Below are positions 1-11,280 of a DNA stretch of 64,000 nucleotides, piece by piece; positions within the stretch are counted from its first letter, which is position 1; the number at the start of each line of letters is the position of its first letter. Below the pieces are notes generated by a model. The model searched no databases. It saw only the letters and a program-made list of their open reading frames with translations, and was not told the DNA's origin. The position numbers and the translations under genes are program-made. Source of the DNA: Lucinisca nassula (taxonomy: Eukaryota > Mollusca > Bivalvia > Lucinida > Lucinidae); contig OY757011.1 in assembly GCA_963580285.1 (NCBI GenBank), positions 156,291,245 to 156,355,244 on the forward strand. Direction: 5' to 3'.

Positions 1-2
1 CG

Positions 3-946
3 TCGATCGTCATTGTGGATGAAGATGGGCTTTCAATTACCGCCAAGTTGCAGTCGCACGCTACGATTGTTCGATTGGTTGAAAGGCACGACGCTAGGAG
101 ACAACGCCCTGGACGTGAATGTGTTACTACACGTCAGCAGGACCGGTATATTGTTTTGAGTCATTTACGCGACCGATTCAGGACGTCTGTGGAAACTGCC
201 CAGGAGACAGTGGGAACCCATAACATACGCGTAAGTGCCTTAGCTGCACGGCGGCGTCTCCAGGAACGCGGTATTTCTAGCCATATTAAGACGTATAGGG
301 GGAACGTTTTGACGGCGGAGCGTCGAATCGGCCGCTTTAATTGGTGTCGACTGCGTGTCCGATGGACACAACAGCGTTGGCGTGGTGTACTAACTTTTCA
401 CGTTTTGTGTTGAAACGTTTGATACTGCGGCGTAAAGTATGGCGTTGCCGTGGGGAGCGATTTCAAGACTGTTGTGTTGAACAGGTATAACGTTGGGGTG
501 GTGGCAGCGTAATGGTGTGGGGAGGGATCTCATGGCGCCACAAAGCCCAACTCATCGTTGTTAATGACAATTTGACAGCACGTCGGTACATTGATGAAAT
601 CTCAGAGCCTGAGGTGGTACCGTTTTTAAACAATAATGCTTTTCCAGCAGGACAACGCAGGTGCTTATTCTGCGAGGCTAACCATGGCCTTTTTAATCAA
701 AATGGTGTGCAAGTTCTTTCTTGGCCTGCGTTTTGGCCGGATTTAAACCCAATTGAGCACCTTTGGGAGCTCGGAAAACGTGTGCACAGCCGACGCCATC
801 CGCCAATCAACCGTCAGCAGCTTGCCGTGGCGCTACAGAAAGAATGGGACAACATCACACAAGACCAGATACAGCGTTTAATTCGAAACATGAGGCGTCG
901 GTGCCAAGCAACACTTGGTGCTAATGGTGGACATACACGGTATTAG
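3..946 (+). pseudogene. Tc1-type transposase, broken and truncated at the window edge
   Basis: Tc1-family transposases cut and paste their own element through a DD34E catalytic triad. The first open segment (15-413) carries the end of the N-terminal DNA-binding region and the following linker, with RQQDRYIVLSHLRDRF typical of the family. After a frame change, the second segment (512-946) has VMVWGGIS, the PDLNPIEHLW motif holding the catalytic Glu, and the family's usual C-terminal GGHTRY. The stretch that should hold the first catalytic Asp (about 380-420) has lost residues and the frame. The stretch around the second Asp (about 655-690) is shortened and altered. The N terminus lies outside the window. 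With two of three catalytic positions gone and several frame breaks this is a dead copy. I found no terminal inverted repeat just downstream. The family call is secure; the subfamily is not. Confidence 0.93.
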
Positions 947-1018
947 GATTATATTAGTCATCCTAAAATTTAATTGTTATCAGAATATCCCCAGAAGATT
1001 ACCCCTAAGAGGTATTAA

Positions 1019-1200
1019 TTTAACCCATTGTATGCTGGTGGACTTCAATTGCTATATATGCTGGACAAGTCCATTTGTCAATTAAGGGGTGTCAGGCCTT
1101 TTTTTTTAATACTATTTTTTACGCAAACTCTAGTTAACAAACAGTAAAGAGCTTGATCAGTCTGATGAGGGTCTGCACTGTTTTCCCCTGCCCCCTTTAA
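1019..1200 (+). mobile_element. Decayed P1-type MITE
   Basis: It opens with TTAACCCATTGTATGC and the GGACAAGTCCATTTGTCA block seen in better P1 copies. It runs into a worn core K (AACAGTAAAG ... GTCTGCACTGTTTTC). The right terminus is not recognisable. Confidence 0.55.
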
Positions 1201-1305
1201 ATGGTTTCCAGGCAAAGCGTGTTTAAGGAAAGAATTACCAGACGACTGCCTGACCTTTGTAACTCAGGATCAGGTGATAATCCCGGCTGTGACAAAAGGC
1301 ATTAA

Positions 1306-1526
1306 CCCTGTTTGTACCAAATGGAATCTTCCTCCTTATAAACAGCAGGAGTTGATGTCAAAATTTAGGGGTGTCAGGTTGTGTTTTCATCAAAATTGAT
1401 TTGGAAAATGACTGAAGTTTTAGCAAACAGTGGAGACCCTGATCAGACGCCGCGTTCTGCGGCGTCTGATCTGGGCCTGCACTGGTTGCCCGGGTACCCG
1501 TTTTGGGGTTTCCGGTACCAAATAGG
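1306..1526 (+). mobile_element. P2 MITE flanked by TTAA
   Basis: A 221-bp element with TTAA at 1302-1305 and 1527-1530. Termini are CCCTGTTTGTACCAAAT and the inverse ATTTGGTACC-like sequence. The centre is core K: CAGTGGAGACCCTGATCAGA, a GC-rich hairpin (CGCCGCGTTCTGCGGCG) and the mirrored arm. TTAA target duplication is the hallmark of piggyBac-type transposition, so mobilisation by a piggyBac-like transposase is inferred. No coding capacity. Confidence 0.8.
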
Positions 1527-1631
1527 TTAAAATGGATACCCTTTGGCAATATCAAGGGAATGATTTAAAATAGTTAACAAAAAAAATGTTTCTAATGAAC
1601 TTTTGTCGATCACAAAAGTTTCTTTAAAAAT

Positions 1632-2090
1632 TCCTTGTTGCAAACAGTGTGGACCCAGATCTGAGGAGCAGTTTGATCAGGGTCCACACTGTTTGCTTGG
1701 AGGCAGCAGTATGTTTGCTAAATGTAAGCGACCGTAGGAAGCAGATGCAGCAGACAACATAAACAGACGACATTTTCATGTACAGTTTTTTCTTGGCATC
1801 TTAGGGGTTTAAGGAGCATAGAACGCTTTTTTCTGAGGGATTCAGATTAGGAAGTCACAAAAGTGGTCTCCAGATCTATACCCATTCAACTTTTCAATGC
1901 TCACATTTAGGTCGTTATGTTACAACGGGAAAGACAACTTAGGATGTCTTGTAAATTAAGACACCCGGCGCCGCGAAAAACTGCAGCTGCATATGTCGTC
2001 TGCTAAATTCCTCTTGCAAACCTTTTAAAACTATGTTTGCATACAAGCAAACAGTGTGTTTGCATACAGGCAAACAGTGTGGACCCAGAT
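1632..2090 (+). repeat. P7-type fragments with core K pieces
   Basis: CAAACAGTGTGGACCC and its mirror (about 1639-1700) are followed by a CAGCAGAC...ACGACATTTTCA block that recurs near 27160, 36950, 43800 and 59440. A second scrambled piece lies at 1965-2090 with repeated GCAAACAGTGTG. Boundaries are uncertain. Confidence 0.45.
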
Positions 2091-2188
2091 CAGACCTCAC
2101 CAAAGCAGATTTGACGTTGCCCTAGCGACGTGTGGCTGTTGGGCCGTAACCAACAGTATAGATCATGATGAGCAACAGTTGGAACAGA

Positions 2189-2347
2189 GTGAGTTTTAGT
2201 TTTACGTCCAACCAACAGCTAAGGTCATACGGAGACGGGACCTCGGTTTAAAGACTCATCCGAAAGTCTGGAGAAGCCCGGGATCGATCCTGCGATCCCT
2301 GGTTTATAAGGCGAGTAGCATAACCACTGCACCACGGAGGCTTCTAG
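2189..2347 (-). mobile_element. SINE-T: tRNA-headed SINE with 12-bp target duplication
   Basis: Read on the minus strand, the head (about 2347 to 2272) resembles a tRNA. It has an A-box-like TGGTGCAGTGGTTA, a B-box GGATCGATCC, and ends GAAGCCT/GGGCTTC that can pair like an acceptor stem. The anticodon stem pairs poorly, so it is not a functional tRNA. The body ends in GGACGTAAAAC followed by CACTC. The direct repeat AGTTGGAACAGA flanks it perfectly (2177-2188 and 2348-2359), which marks LINE-driven target-primed insertion. A truncated sister copy lies at 29045. Confidence 0.88.
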
Positions 2348-2398
2348 AGTTGGAACAGAAGATAAACTATCCACTCAGTGTTCATGAAATTAAGAAGT

Positions 2399-2920
2399 AC
2401 TGAACCTACAGCCTAAGCAAACAGTGCAGACCCAGATCAGACTGCTCCTGAAGGAACAGTCTGATCAGGGTCTACACTGTTTGAGACCCAGATCAGACTG
2501 CTCCTGATGCAGAAGTCTGATCAGGGTCTACACTGTTTGCCATTCCGGCTGTACCTTTTGGACTCATTGCTAGATCGCATCACGAAAACACGCCTATATA
2601 ATTTTGACCCCCTTGAACCCCTTTTTTATATAGTAAAACTGGGGTTTCCGGGGGTATACCTTATTTTTCTTATTTCTGCTCTAAAATATAGATTGTGGGT
2701 ACTCGTTAGAAAACGAGTGCCCACAATCTGTATTTTGAGCAGAACTAAGAAAAATATCAAAATTTTTCATCATAAAATTTTTCATTTTTTTCGGCGATAA
2801 GGGTGGCAATGTAATTGTATAGGCGTGTTTGCGTAATGGTGAGTCAAATTAGAAAAAAAAAAAAAAATGGAGAATCACAGCAAGCCCTTAAAGTGTCCGA
2901 ATTTTTCGGATTTTTACGGA
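2399..2920 (+). mobile_element. P5 MITE interrupted by a B1 element
   Basis: CCTAAGCAAACAGTGCAG opens a duplicated core K (2415-2485 and 2487-2540), followed by the P5 block CCATTCCGGCTGTACCTTTT. The element resumes after the nested B1 copy (2578-2838) with GTGTCCGAATTTTT and ends GGATTTTTACGG. The left terminus is worn. Confidence 0.65.
2578..2838 (+). mobile_element. B1 hairpin MITE nested in P5
   Basis: The termini CATCACGAAAACACGCCTAT and its inverse (TATAGGCGTGTTTGCGTAATG-like) bound 261 bp with a central hairpin, GTGGGTACTCGTTAGA / CGAGTGCCCACAATC, that lacks the GAACCGCCTC tip found in other copies. Flanking P5 sequence rejoins when it is removed. Confidence 0.8.
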
Positions 2921-3049
2921 AGTTCACAGAACTCCAGATAAGGAGGAGTAAAGAAGATAATAAACTTTCCAGGATAAATTTATCTTATTTCTGGCTAGAA
3001 CCATGTTGTGGATACTTGTCAGAATCACCTCTTTGACGCTATTCTTACA

Positions 3050-3327
3050 CATCACAATAACAAGTCCGTGAAACGAAGACCCCCCAAACCCCACTTTATA
3101 AAGAGAAAATTGGGGTTTACGGGGTTTACATTATCTGCCTTATTTTTGCTCAAAAACATAGATTGTGGGTACTCGATAGAACCGCCTCAGTGAGGCGGTT
3201 CTAACGAGCACCCACAATCTATGTTGGAAGCAGAAATAATAAAGATGTTTTCATTTTTACCTAATATTTATCATTTTCTGACACAATGTCGGACGCCATT
3301 ATTTCTTACGGACATGTTTTCCTAATG
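3050..3327 (-). mobile_element. B2 hairpin MITE
   Basis: The ends CATCACAATAACAAGTCCGT and ACGGACATGTTTTCCTAATG are inverted. The central core H is nearly perfect: GATTGTGGGTACTCGATAGA, GAACCGCCTCA/TGAGGCGGTTC, then its mirror. It is in the opposite orientation to the copy at 30982-31256, with which it shares both ends. Confidence 0.78.
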
Positions 3328-4076
3328 AAGTACCCACAACACAGCCGTGTTTTAATTGAGGAATAAGAACTTATCTTCAAGTTATCTTCCATTATTACAA
3401 TAAGTGTGCCAACCAGCATAATCAACCTTAAAAAATCTTTAACCTGAAATCTGGCTCTTTTTGGCTTGGCTTTAACAGTAGACTAAATTTACTGTACTCA
3501 GTTTTGATACAGCCACAATGAAATAAATGAATTACCATATCTGGTAGATACAACAGATGACCTGAAAAAGGCCGCAACATAAATAATAATTTAGGTGTAC
3601 ATTTGTCAATTTAAGTACAGTTTGTATTTTGTAATATTATTTCCTCTTCTGTGTATAACCTCAGATATAACCAAAAAAAGGACCTTGCAAAATCAGGGGA
3701 ATTTACAAGTAACCTTATAATTTCTTTAACATGAATTTTATTATTCTAAACCACAAATATAGTCATCAGCTGCGATTAGAAGTTGAATCATATTCTTATA
3801 AAAACTTTAACTGTCATGTAGCATGTCATACTTAATTCAATTAGTTTAACAATTGTATTACTTACTTGACTCTAATTAGGTATTTGTGTTGAAATAAAAA
3901 ATATCTGAGCAAACAAGTACAGCCTAATCGGACTGCTCCACAGAAGCTAGCTGATCTGGCCTTTTTTTTTTTTTTTTTTTTTTTCGCCACAATGAAGTAA
4001 TAATTGTTTAGTTGACTCAATCTCTGTACCAATTATGGTAACACCCTAAAATACTATTTTTACCTTAAAATTACTA
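3328..4076. other. AT-rich tract with no recognised gene
   Basis: No convincing coding frame on either strand. One worn core K fragment (GAGCAAACAAGTACAGCCT to CTGATCTGGCC, about 3908-3960) is followed by a T-run (3962-3984). Confidence 0.5.
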
Positions 4077-4080
4077 TTAA

Positions 4081-4282
4081 CCCTTTTTGTACCAAATAGA
4101 ATCGTCCTCCTTATATATAGCAGGAGTTCATTTCAAAATTTTGGGGTGTCAGGTTGTGTTTTCATCAAATTTGGAAAATGACTGAACACTTAGCAAACAG
4201 TGGAGGCCCTGATCAGACGCCGCGTTCTGCGGCGTCTGATCTGGGCCTGCACTGTTTGCCAGGGTTTCTGGTACTAAATGGG
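4081..4282 (+). mobile_element. P2 MITE flanked by TTAA
   Basis: TTAA at 4077-4080 and 4283-4286 bound CCCTTTTTGTACCAAATAG ... GTACTAAATGGG. The core K palindrome lies at 4195-4260. The right-hand TTAA is shared with the P1 copy that starts at 4287. Confidence 0.82.
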
Positions 4283-4286
4283 TTAA

Positions 4287-4360
4287 CCCATTGTACACTA
4301 GTGAAATCTTCCATTGCTATATGTTAGACAAGTCCATTTGACTAACAAGGGGTGTCTGCC

Positions 4361-4396
<36 letters not shown>

Positions 4397-4529
4397 CATC
4401 ATACTTTTGAAGGAAACGTCTGTAAGCAAATAGTGCAGGCCCTGATCAGAAGCCGCGTTCTGCGGCGTCTGATCTGGGCCTGCACTGTTTGCCAAGGTAC
4501 TCATTTCGGAGTTTCCCGCATACAATGGG
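4287..4529 (+). mobile_element. P1 MITE abutting P2 across one TTAA
   Basis: It starts CCCATTGTACACTAGTG, has a long T-run (4362-4390), core K at 4428-4492, and ends GCATACAATGGG. A 15-bp repeat of the end (TTTCCCGCATACAAT) follows, and no right TTAA is seen, so the right side is rearranged. Confidence 0.75.
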
Positions 4530-4779
4530 TTTCCCGCATACAATTTACTTACCCTTTCTACCTTAAAAATATATGTACTATTTTTGTACACTAATGTAAT
4601 GGGCTTTTTCAACTAATGCAAGCAAGCACAACTCACTGATGACATATTATCTGATTCAAATAAAAATGAAATCATCTTTTACTGATTTCTCAGAATTCAA
4701 TAACATTTTTATTACTCAGAATTATTAAGCCCTCCGTAATTAAAACAGCCAACAAGTGGCATCTGAAAGCTTGCCTTAA

Positions 4780-4982
4780 CCATTGTCCTGCTGAATATTC
4801 AATTTAGCCACACCCATTTATGACTTTGAGCCAATCAGATTACTTGATGTAATTTATTCCTACAAATTAATAAACTGAATGTCAAACTGTAGATCCTGAT
4901 CAGAGGGCTTCTTCAGAAGCCGTCTGATCTGGATCTACACTGATCGCAAAGAAACTGGTTGTAGTGACTAGCAGGATAAGAG
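4780..4982 (+). mobile_element. P3 MITE flanked by TTAA
   Basis: TTAA at 4776-4779 and 4983-4986. Ends: CATTGTCCTGCTGAATATTC and GACTAGCAGGATAAGAG. It includes the P3 body (CCAATCAGATTACTTGATGT) and a core K variant, GTAGATCCTGATCAGAGGGC with its mirror. Confidence 0.78.
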
Positions 4983-5079
4983 TTAAAGGAAATGGTACAT
5001 CATTTTTCAGCTATTTTTACAAGGGAGACTACTTCTGTGGTGCTGTGAACTGGGGCTCTAGGGCAAAGAGGTCTTCTTA

Positions 5080-5305
5080 CCGTAAAAATCCTAGAAATTC
5101 AGACGCCTTGAGGACTTGCTGTAATTCTCCTAAAATTTTAACAAAGTTGTTTCATGATCCTGGTCAGGAAGAAGTCCAAAAGGTGCAGACGGAATGGCTG
5201 TCAGCGTACACCCTAATCAGACTGATCCTTCAGGAGCAGTCTTATCTGGATCTGCACTGTTTGCTCAGGCCTATTTGTCTCAATATATACTTAGGATCAT
5301 TAAGG
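5080..5305 (-). mobile_element. P5 MITE with TA target duplication
   Basis: TA at 5078-5079 and 5306-5307. The inverted ends are CCGTAAAAATCCTAGAAATT and the inverse of CCTTAATGATCCTAAGTATA. Core K lies near 5187-5265. TA duplication suggests a Tc1/mariner-type transposase. The open frame running through here (4964-5476) is a by-product of repeats, not a gene. Confidence 0.72.
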
Positions 5306-5339
5306 TATGCTCAAACTGGTATTCACAATATTTGCATTT

Positions 5340-5472
5340 TTGGCTGGCTCCCAGCTAACACATTGTCAATATTGGAAAAAACAGGTAACCAGACCCCCCT
5401 GACCTTTCAAGGTCAGGGGGTCTGGTTACCTGTTTTTCCAACACTGACAACCTTCAGACTAGGAACCAGCAG
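5340..5472. mobile_element. Palindromic foldback/MITE
   Basis: Near-perfect arms of about 40 bp (AACAGGTAACCAGACCCCCC / mirror) meet at about 5407-5409. Imperfect inverted sequence extends outwards to TGGCTGGCTCCCAG and CTAGGAACCAGCAG. Single copy in the window. Confidence 0.65.
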
Positions 5473-5555
5473 ATAAACAAATATACATCTATTCCTTTTG
5501 AGCGTCCAGAAATAGATTATACAGGCTTAAATCAAACCAAAGAATATATCTTTGT

Positions 5556-6306
5556 AGTCAGATGTACACCAAGTTTTGTTCTGTCCCACACCCAGTTGGA
5601 GATTACAGACTCCCGACCAAGTTTTGTCCGATAGGTGAAGTTCTTTGCTACACCAAGTTAGCCAAATCGGTAAGATTCTATGCTGCACTAAATTTAAGCC
5701 AGATGGGTGAAATTCTATATTGCACCACAGTTTAGCCAGATAGCTTAGGTTCTATGCTGCAACAAGTTTTAGTCAGACAGATGAGATTCTATGCTACACC
5801 CAGTTTTAACCAGATAGGTGTAGCCAGATAGGTGAGATTCTATGCAACACCAAGTTTTAGCCAGATAGTTTAGGTTTGGTTTAGTCAGTCAGATGAGGTT
5901 CTCATCACGAAAACACGCCTATATCATTTTGACCCCCTTGAACCCCACTTTTATATAGTAAAACTGGGGTTTCCGGGGGTATACCTTATTTTTCTTATTT
6001 CTGCTCTAAAATATAGATTGTGGGTACTCGTTAGAACCGCCTCGATGAGGCGGTTCTAACGAGTGCCCACAATCTATATTTTGAGCAGAAATAAGAAAAA
6101 TATCACAATTTTTCTTCTTAAAATTTTCATTTTTTCGGCGATAAAGGTGGCAATGTATTTGTATAGGCGTGTTTGCGTAATGTTATGATGCTTTACCAAA
6201 TCAAATTCAGCCAGATACTAAGCTGAGGTTCTATGCTACACCCACGGAGTTTTAGCCAGACAAATGAGGTTCGTTGCTATACCAAGTTTTAGCCAAACAG
6301 ATCCCC
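5556..6306. repeat. Degenerate ~45-bp tandem repeat, split by B1
   Basis: Variants of CCAAGTTTTAGCCAGATAGG followed by TGAGATTCTATGCTACA recur from 5556 to 5902 and again from 6183 to 6306. The B1 element (5903-6182) interrupts the array. Confidence 0.7.
5903..6182 (+). mobile_element. B1 hairpin MITE, near-intact reference copy
   Basis: 280 bp. Ends: CATCACGAAAACACGCCTAT and ATAGGCGTGTTTGCGTAATG. Core H lies at 6018-6078: GATTGTGGGTACTCGTTAGA, tip ACCGCCTCGATGAGGCGGT, then the mirror. A G/C-rich side stem (CCCCCTTGAACCCC / GGGGTTTCCGGGGG) sits left of it. This is the clearest B1 copy in the window. Confidence 0.88.
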
Positions 6307-7425
6307 ACTGAAAAAGACACCAGAATTCCGGTGGAATTGCACTGGAATTCTGGTGGTTTCAAGTGAAATGAATAATTCTGCTGAAATTCCATTCGAATTC
6401 TGGTGAGAAAAAGAAAATCCTCTGGACAGTCAGAGGAAAAATATTCCTGTGAAACAATAAATATTTTGAGCTTAAGATTATACAAAGGTGTAATTTGTGC
6501 AAATTCTATGAGTTTGGGCATCATTTCATAGGGATACAAGTATTTTTGTTATTATATAACGTCATCCAAATTGATGATGTGACATCATCACCAACAAGTG
6601 ACATCATAACATCATAACCATGTGCTCATCTGGGAATCAGCCTTGGAGCAGCTTCCATTTCCTGTTAACCCAAGGACAAACAAGCTGCAGCAAAAAATTG
6701 AGCTCTTTAAATAATCTCAAGAAATCAGTCATTTTTAGATGCCCGACAGAGGAATACAAGGAGAGGATGCCCTTAGGTTGGCAGGCTGCAGTGAACCAGA
6801 ATTCGGAAGGGGGGGGGGGGGGGAAGAAGACAGGAAACGGCTGATGACCATGCAGCCCTCAGACCATGATGTAGAGGACCCCATTTCCCAGAGTGGTGGT
6901 GGCTCTGAGCCAAAATCAGGAAGAGCTATAACTGGAATCGAGAAGCCAGAATGTATTAAAGACTTGCAACTTGAGCTTAAAGGTCCATATCCAGTGCGGA
7001 TTAAAAGCAGGAAAAAAAAACATGTTGTTCTGAGTCTGATCTAGGGAACTCCCGTCATCTATCATTGTCAATAAGATCAAAAAGAAAAGAGCAAATGACT
7101 AGAATTTCATAGGAAAACCACCAAGGCTCCACCTGAATACCATCAGAATTACACTGAAATTTGGGTGGAATTTCACAGGAAAAAAAAGGATTCCACTATA
7201 ATTCACTAGAATTCTCACTAGAATTCACTGGAATGCTGGCGATTTTTGCAGTGGAATTCCTAAGAAATTCCATTGGATTTCCATCGGAATAATTCGCCAC
7301 AGTTCACCGAAATTCCGGTGTTATTCCACCGTAATTCCGCCAGATTCCACCAATTCCAGTGGAATTGTGGCGAATTATTTCGGTGGAATCACCGGAATTC
7401 CAGTGGAATTCCAATCAGAATTTTA
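6307..7425. repeat. AATTCC-rich tracts flanking featureless DNA
   Basis: Blocks dense in GGAATTCC/CCGGAATTCC-like motifs occupy 6318-6410 and 7130-7425. The second contains a dyad, GGAATAATTCGCCAC near 7284 and GTGGCGAATTATTTC near 7366. The intervening 6542-7090 has a 15-bp G-run (6809-6823) and no supported gene. Confidence 0.5.
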
Positions 7426-7580
7426 AGTAGGGATGGTACGCTATACCAACTTTTGTCATGTTACAGGCACCAAGTTTCAACAGAAGGCTCAGGTCCCACA
7501 CTTCTACCCCAAGCTTAAGTCTAAAGCCTGAGGTTTGGTGAAACAGTTTAACCCAACAATAAACTCTCCTCTGCCAGTTT

Positions 7581-7869
7581 CGCCTCCGCCCATCAGTGCT
7601 TGAAGAAATAGATGGGCTGCATGATGCTTCCACGCAGAGCTGAAACCGGCCGCACACGAGTACTGGATCTAAAAGGATCTAAGGCAAAGCGGTGCGAGTC
7701 GGCCCGTCAAAGCTTATAAACCCTATTGGTTTCATTGGGCGACGGGGCTTGAGATGTCATTTGATCTCAATGTCGGGTAAAAGTCCCACACAATTGGAAG
7801 CAACGTCTCCAAAATGACCTTTACAGTGTTGACGGGGACGTTAAACCTCAAATCAAACAAAACAAATCA
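7581..7869 (+). mobile_element. SINE-A copy with target duplication
   Basis: It starts GCCTCCGCCCATC and ends GGGGACGTTAAACCTCAAAT plus CAAACAAAAC. The flanking repeats TCTGCCAGTTT (7570-7580) and TCTGCCAATTT (7870-7880) differ at one base. A short internal deletion lies near the TACTGG block. Confidence 0.85.
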
Positions 7870-7899
7870 TCTGCCAATTTGGAACAGTCGATTTTATTT

Positions 7900-8214
7900 T
7901 TCAAGTCTAGTCCATGTTTTACTGTGTAGGCCATGATCAGACACGACATTCTGTGTTGTCTGATCTTTGCTAGAACACACCCTGCGACATAGTGCATTTT
8001 TCATATCTCCAAAATGGCTACATTTCGATATTTTTCTTATCTATATTTTTGGTGCTCGTTAGAACCGCCTCGTTGAGACGGTTCTAACGAGTATCAACAA
8101 CCTATGTCTTGGAGCAGAAATAGGAAAAATAATGCATACCCTGTAAACCCGAGTTTTGTCTATATAAAGTGGGGTTTAGAGGGGTGTTCATTTCACAGTC
8201 TTGTTCACGTAATG
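7900..8214 (-). mobile_element. Core K remnant followed by a worn B2 MITE
   Basis: TACTGTGTAGGCCATGATCA and its mirror (7921-7962) are a core K relic. A B2 element follows (about 7976-8214) with core H at 8050-8100 and end GTTCACGTAATG. Its left terminus is degraded. Confidence 0.65.
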
Positions 8215-8495
8215 GAATGGAATTCTAGGCAAAAGAGGTAAGAAAAAAAAGGTGAGACCACTCTCTATAAATATTACTAAGGACAAATATATTTCTAATT
8301 TTGGACCTGTGCGGTTAATAGTGATTTATATGAAAATGTATTTTCAGCAACATATGTACACCTTGAACAGGGCCATCTGACCTGGGCCACAATTGTTTGC
8401 CAGTGCCATTCTTAAGGAAAGCTAGATTTTGATTGGTTTGGGTTGAAAGACACGTCAACCCTTGTTGATCATTTTGTGTCGTCTCCCAGAGAAAG
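8215..8495. repeat. Dispersed repeat fragment
   Basis: The segment ending TGTGTCGTCTCCCAGAGAAA matches one at 23455-23490, so this is repetitive rather than genic. The E element starting at 8496 cuts it. Confidence 0.4.
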
Positions 8496-8948
8496 GGAGA
8501 CCAGAGGACCACTGGTCCTAAGCCGCTCACCTGAGCGCTGAGAGTTTATGAAGCCATTTAATTTCTGAGAAGATTTTTAAATGGTTTTTACCATGGTACC
8601 CATCTTTGATATGCGACCTGAAAATGGACCCATTGGTTCCGGAGAAGAATTTCTGAAAGATTTTTACCTTATATGGGCATAGCGGCCATATTGTTCATGG
8701 GGTCAAACTCATATTAATAAATTTTCATTTGTTTGTTCCTAAAGCTTTCGTGTGACGTTTGGTTACAAATAGAGCAGTGCTTTCTGTGAAAAATAAGTTT
8801 TAATTTTCATATCGAAATGATCTTAGGCCAATGTCAGAGAATGACCTTGACCTTTAATACTCAAGTAGTTTCAACCACTCAACTGACTAACTGCATCTAC
8901 CAATTTTCAGATCACAGGCTGGTTTCTGAAAAATACATGTTTTTTTTT

Positions 8949-9060
<112 letters not shown>

Positions 9061-9277
9061 CTTTTTCCATATAAATTTGACCTTGGCAAAAAATAGGTTA
9101 AGGCCATCCAAGGGTCATCATTTGAAGGAACTACAATGGGCCCAAGTTACCAATGCTACTTAGTAAGTTTCATGAAAAACGGTATGTTGGTTGCGGAAAA
9201 GATTTCTGAAGTGTTTTACTTTATACAGCCATAGTGGCGATATTTGTCATGTGACCAAACTCACATTAATATTTTTT

Positions 9278-9597
9278 AGTCTATGAATTAAAAATCACTC
9301 TTTTTCAAATTTTCGGCCCTTGGCCTTCTTCAGGAATCTATTAATTCATCGAACAACTAAGTGACATCCATCTTGTGATGCTGACAGGAACAAAGTAATG
9401 ATGATCACCAAGAAAGTCGTTGTGTGAGTTATACCTTGCACTCTTTTCTTTGAGTCTCCCAAGTTGAATGAATGAATCTGTTTCCATCTGTCAGCATCAC
9501 AAGATGGATGTCACTTAGTTGTTCGATGAATTAATAGATTCCTGAAGAAGGCCAAGGGCCGAAAATTTAAAAAAGAGTGATTTTTAATTCATAGACT
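9278..9597. mobile_element. Foldback element, 110-bp inverted repeats
   Basis: Left arm 9278-9387 (AGTCTATGAATTAAAAATCA...) and right arm 9488-9597 are near-perfect inverse copies around a 100-bp spacer. It is inserted in the E element. No coding capacity. Confidence 0.88.
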
Positions 9598-9977
9598 ATT
9601 TGTTATTTTCCCTGCGGAAATTTAATTTAGAAGTATTTTTTTTTATTTTCTTGTTGTTTCTATAAGCTTTGGTCACAAACAGCCCAGAGATTCCAGTGGA
9701 AAATAAGTTTTAGTCTTCATATCTGAAACGACGTAGGCCAAGGTCAAGGGATGAACTTGACCTTGACTACTCATGTAGTTTCATTCACTCATCTAGCTAA
9801 ATGCACCTACCAATTTTCAGATCAGAGACTGCAATAGTTGTCAAAAAATATATATGGTTTTGACTTTTACTCCAAACAAAAGTGAATGTGACCAAATTTG
9901 ACCTTGGCGTAAAATAGGTCAAGGACATCCGAGGGTCATCATTTGAACAAATTATGATGGGCCTGAGTCCCCATTGC

Positions 9978-10277
9978 ACCGCCCCCGCCCATCAGGGCTT
10001 GAAGAAATAGATAAGCTGCATGATGCTCCCACGCAGAGCTGAAATCAACCGCACATGAGTACTAGTAAACCACTTAGAGGATCTAAGCATGCCCAAGGAA
10101 AATTGTGCAAGTTGGACCGTCCGTGCATATAAACCCTATTGGTTTCATTGGGCGGTAAGGCTTGAGATGTCATTTCATCTCAATGTCGGGTAAAAGTCCC
10201 ACAAAAATGGAAGCAACGTCTCCAAAATGACCTTTACAGTGTTGACGGGGACGTTAAACCTAAAATCAAACAAACAA
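9978..10277 (+). mobile_element. SINE-A, full length with 12-bp target duplication
   Basis: 300 bp from ACCGCCCCCGCCCATCAGGG to CTAAAATCAAACAAAC, flanked by perfect AGTCCCCATTGC repeats (9966-9977 and 10278-10289). It sits inside the E element, so it is younger than that insertion. Confidence 0.92.
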
Positions 10278-11021
10278 AGTCCCCATTGCTTCATACTAAG
10301 TTTCATGATAATCGGCCCTTTGGTTTGGGAGAAGAATATTTTTGATGGGTTTTTACCTTATATGGGCATGGCTGCCATCTTAGTCAAGTGACCGAATAAT
10401 TATTCAATTCAATCAATTTTCATTTCCTTGTTCCTAAAGGTATTTATATGAAATTTGGTTAAAATGGCTTAGTGATTTGTGAGGAAAATAAGTTTTAATT
10501 TTCATATCTGAATGACCTTGAGCCAATGTCAAAGAATGACCTTGATCTTGAATACTCATGTAGTTTAATCCCGTCATTCAGCTAACTGCGTCTAACAAGC
10601 TGCAATAGTTTCTGAAAAATACATAGTTTTAACATTTTTCCCCATACAAAAGTCTATGTGACCAAATTTGGACTGGCGTAAAATATGTCAAGTTCATCCG
10701 AGGGTCATCATTTGAACAAACTATGATGGGCCCGAGTCCCAGATGCTACATACCAAGTTTCATGGAATCGGCCCATTGGTTTCAGAGAAGATTTTTGAAG
10801 TTTTTTTTACCATTTATGTGCATGGCGGCCATCTTGGTAAAGTGACCTGGACCCCGCGAACAAACTTTCATCCCCTATCCCATGGAACTTCCGTATGAAA
10901 TTTGACTTCAATCAGCCCAGTGGTTTCAGAGGAGAAGTTGTTTGGAAATAGGCGACAGACAGACAACGGAGCCTGCTCACCTATGAGCCTTCGGCTCAGG
11001 TATCACCGTGAGCTAAAAAAG

Positions 11022-11216
11022 ATATAAGAGAAAGTAGAAGAAATTATAGTGATGGACAGAGGAGGAAGAGGAAAATAAATGGAAAGCGTAGAAACAGAAG
11101 AAATAACAACACTCCCCCTCTACCCATTACCTGCTGCAAGGGCAGCAGGCCTTGCCCAACTGTAAGCCAAGATACATGTCAACTTTGCCTCACCCAACCA
11201 CCCCCATTAAGGGAAG
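11022..11216 (+). repeat. Dispersed repeat, second copy at 25197-25379
   Basis: ACCTGCTGCAAGG, GGCCTTGCCC, TTTGCCTCACCCAA and a purine-rich lead-in (GAAACAGAAGAAA) recur in the same order at 25197-25379. No gene. Confidence 0.6.
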
Positions 11217-11280
11217 CTAGGCATATGGGTTTCTTTTTTAACTGAGGTCTTACAACCCCGTTAATACTAATTATGTTCTG

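Noticed and set aside
2272..2347. Functional tRNA gene on the minus strand
   Set aside because: A- and B-boxes are present but the anticodon stem does not pair, and the unit is the head of a SINE with target duplications.
4964..5476. 170-residue plus-strand open frame
   Set aside because: It spans a P3 end, a P5 MITE and a palindromic element. Composition and repeats explain it, and no protein family is visible.
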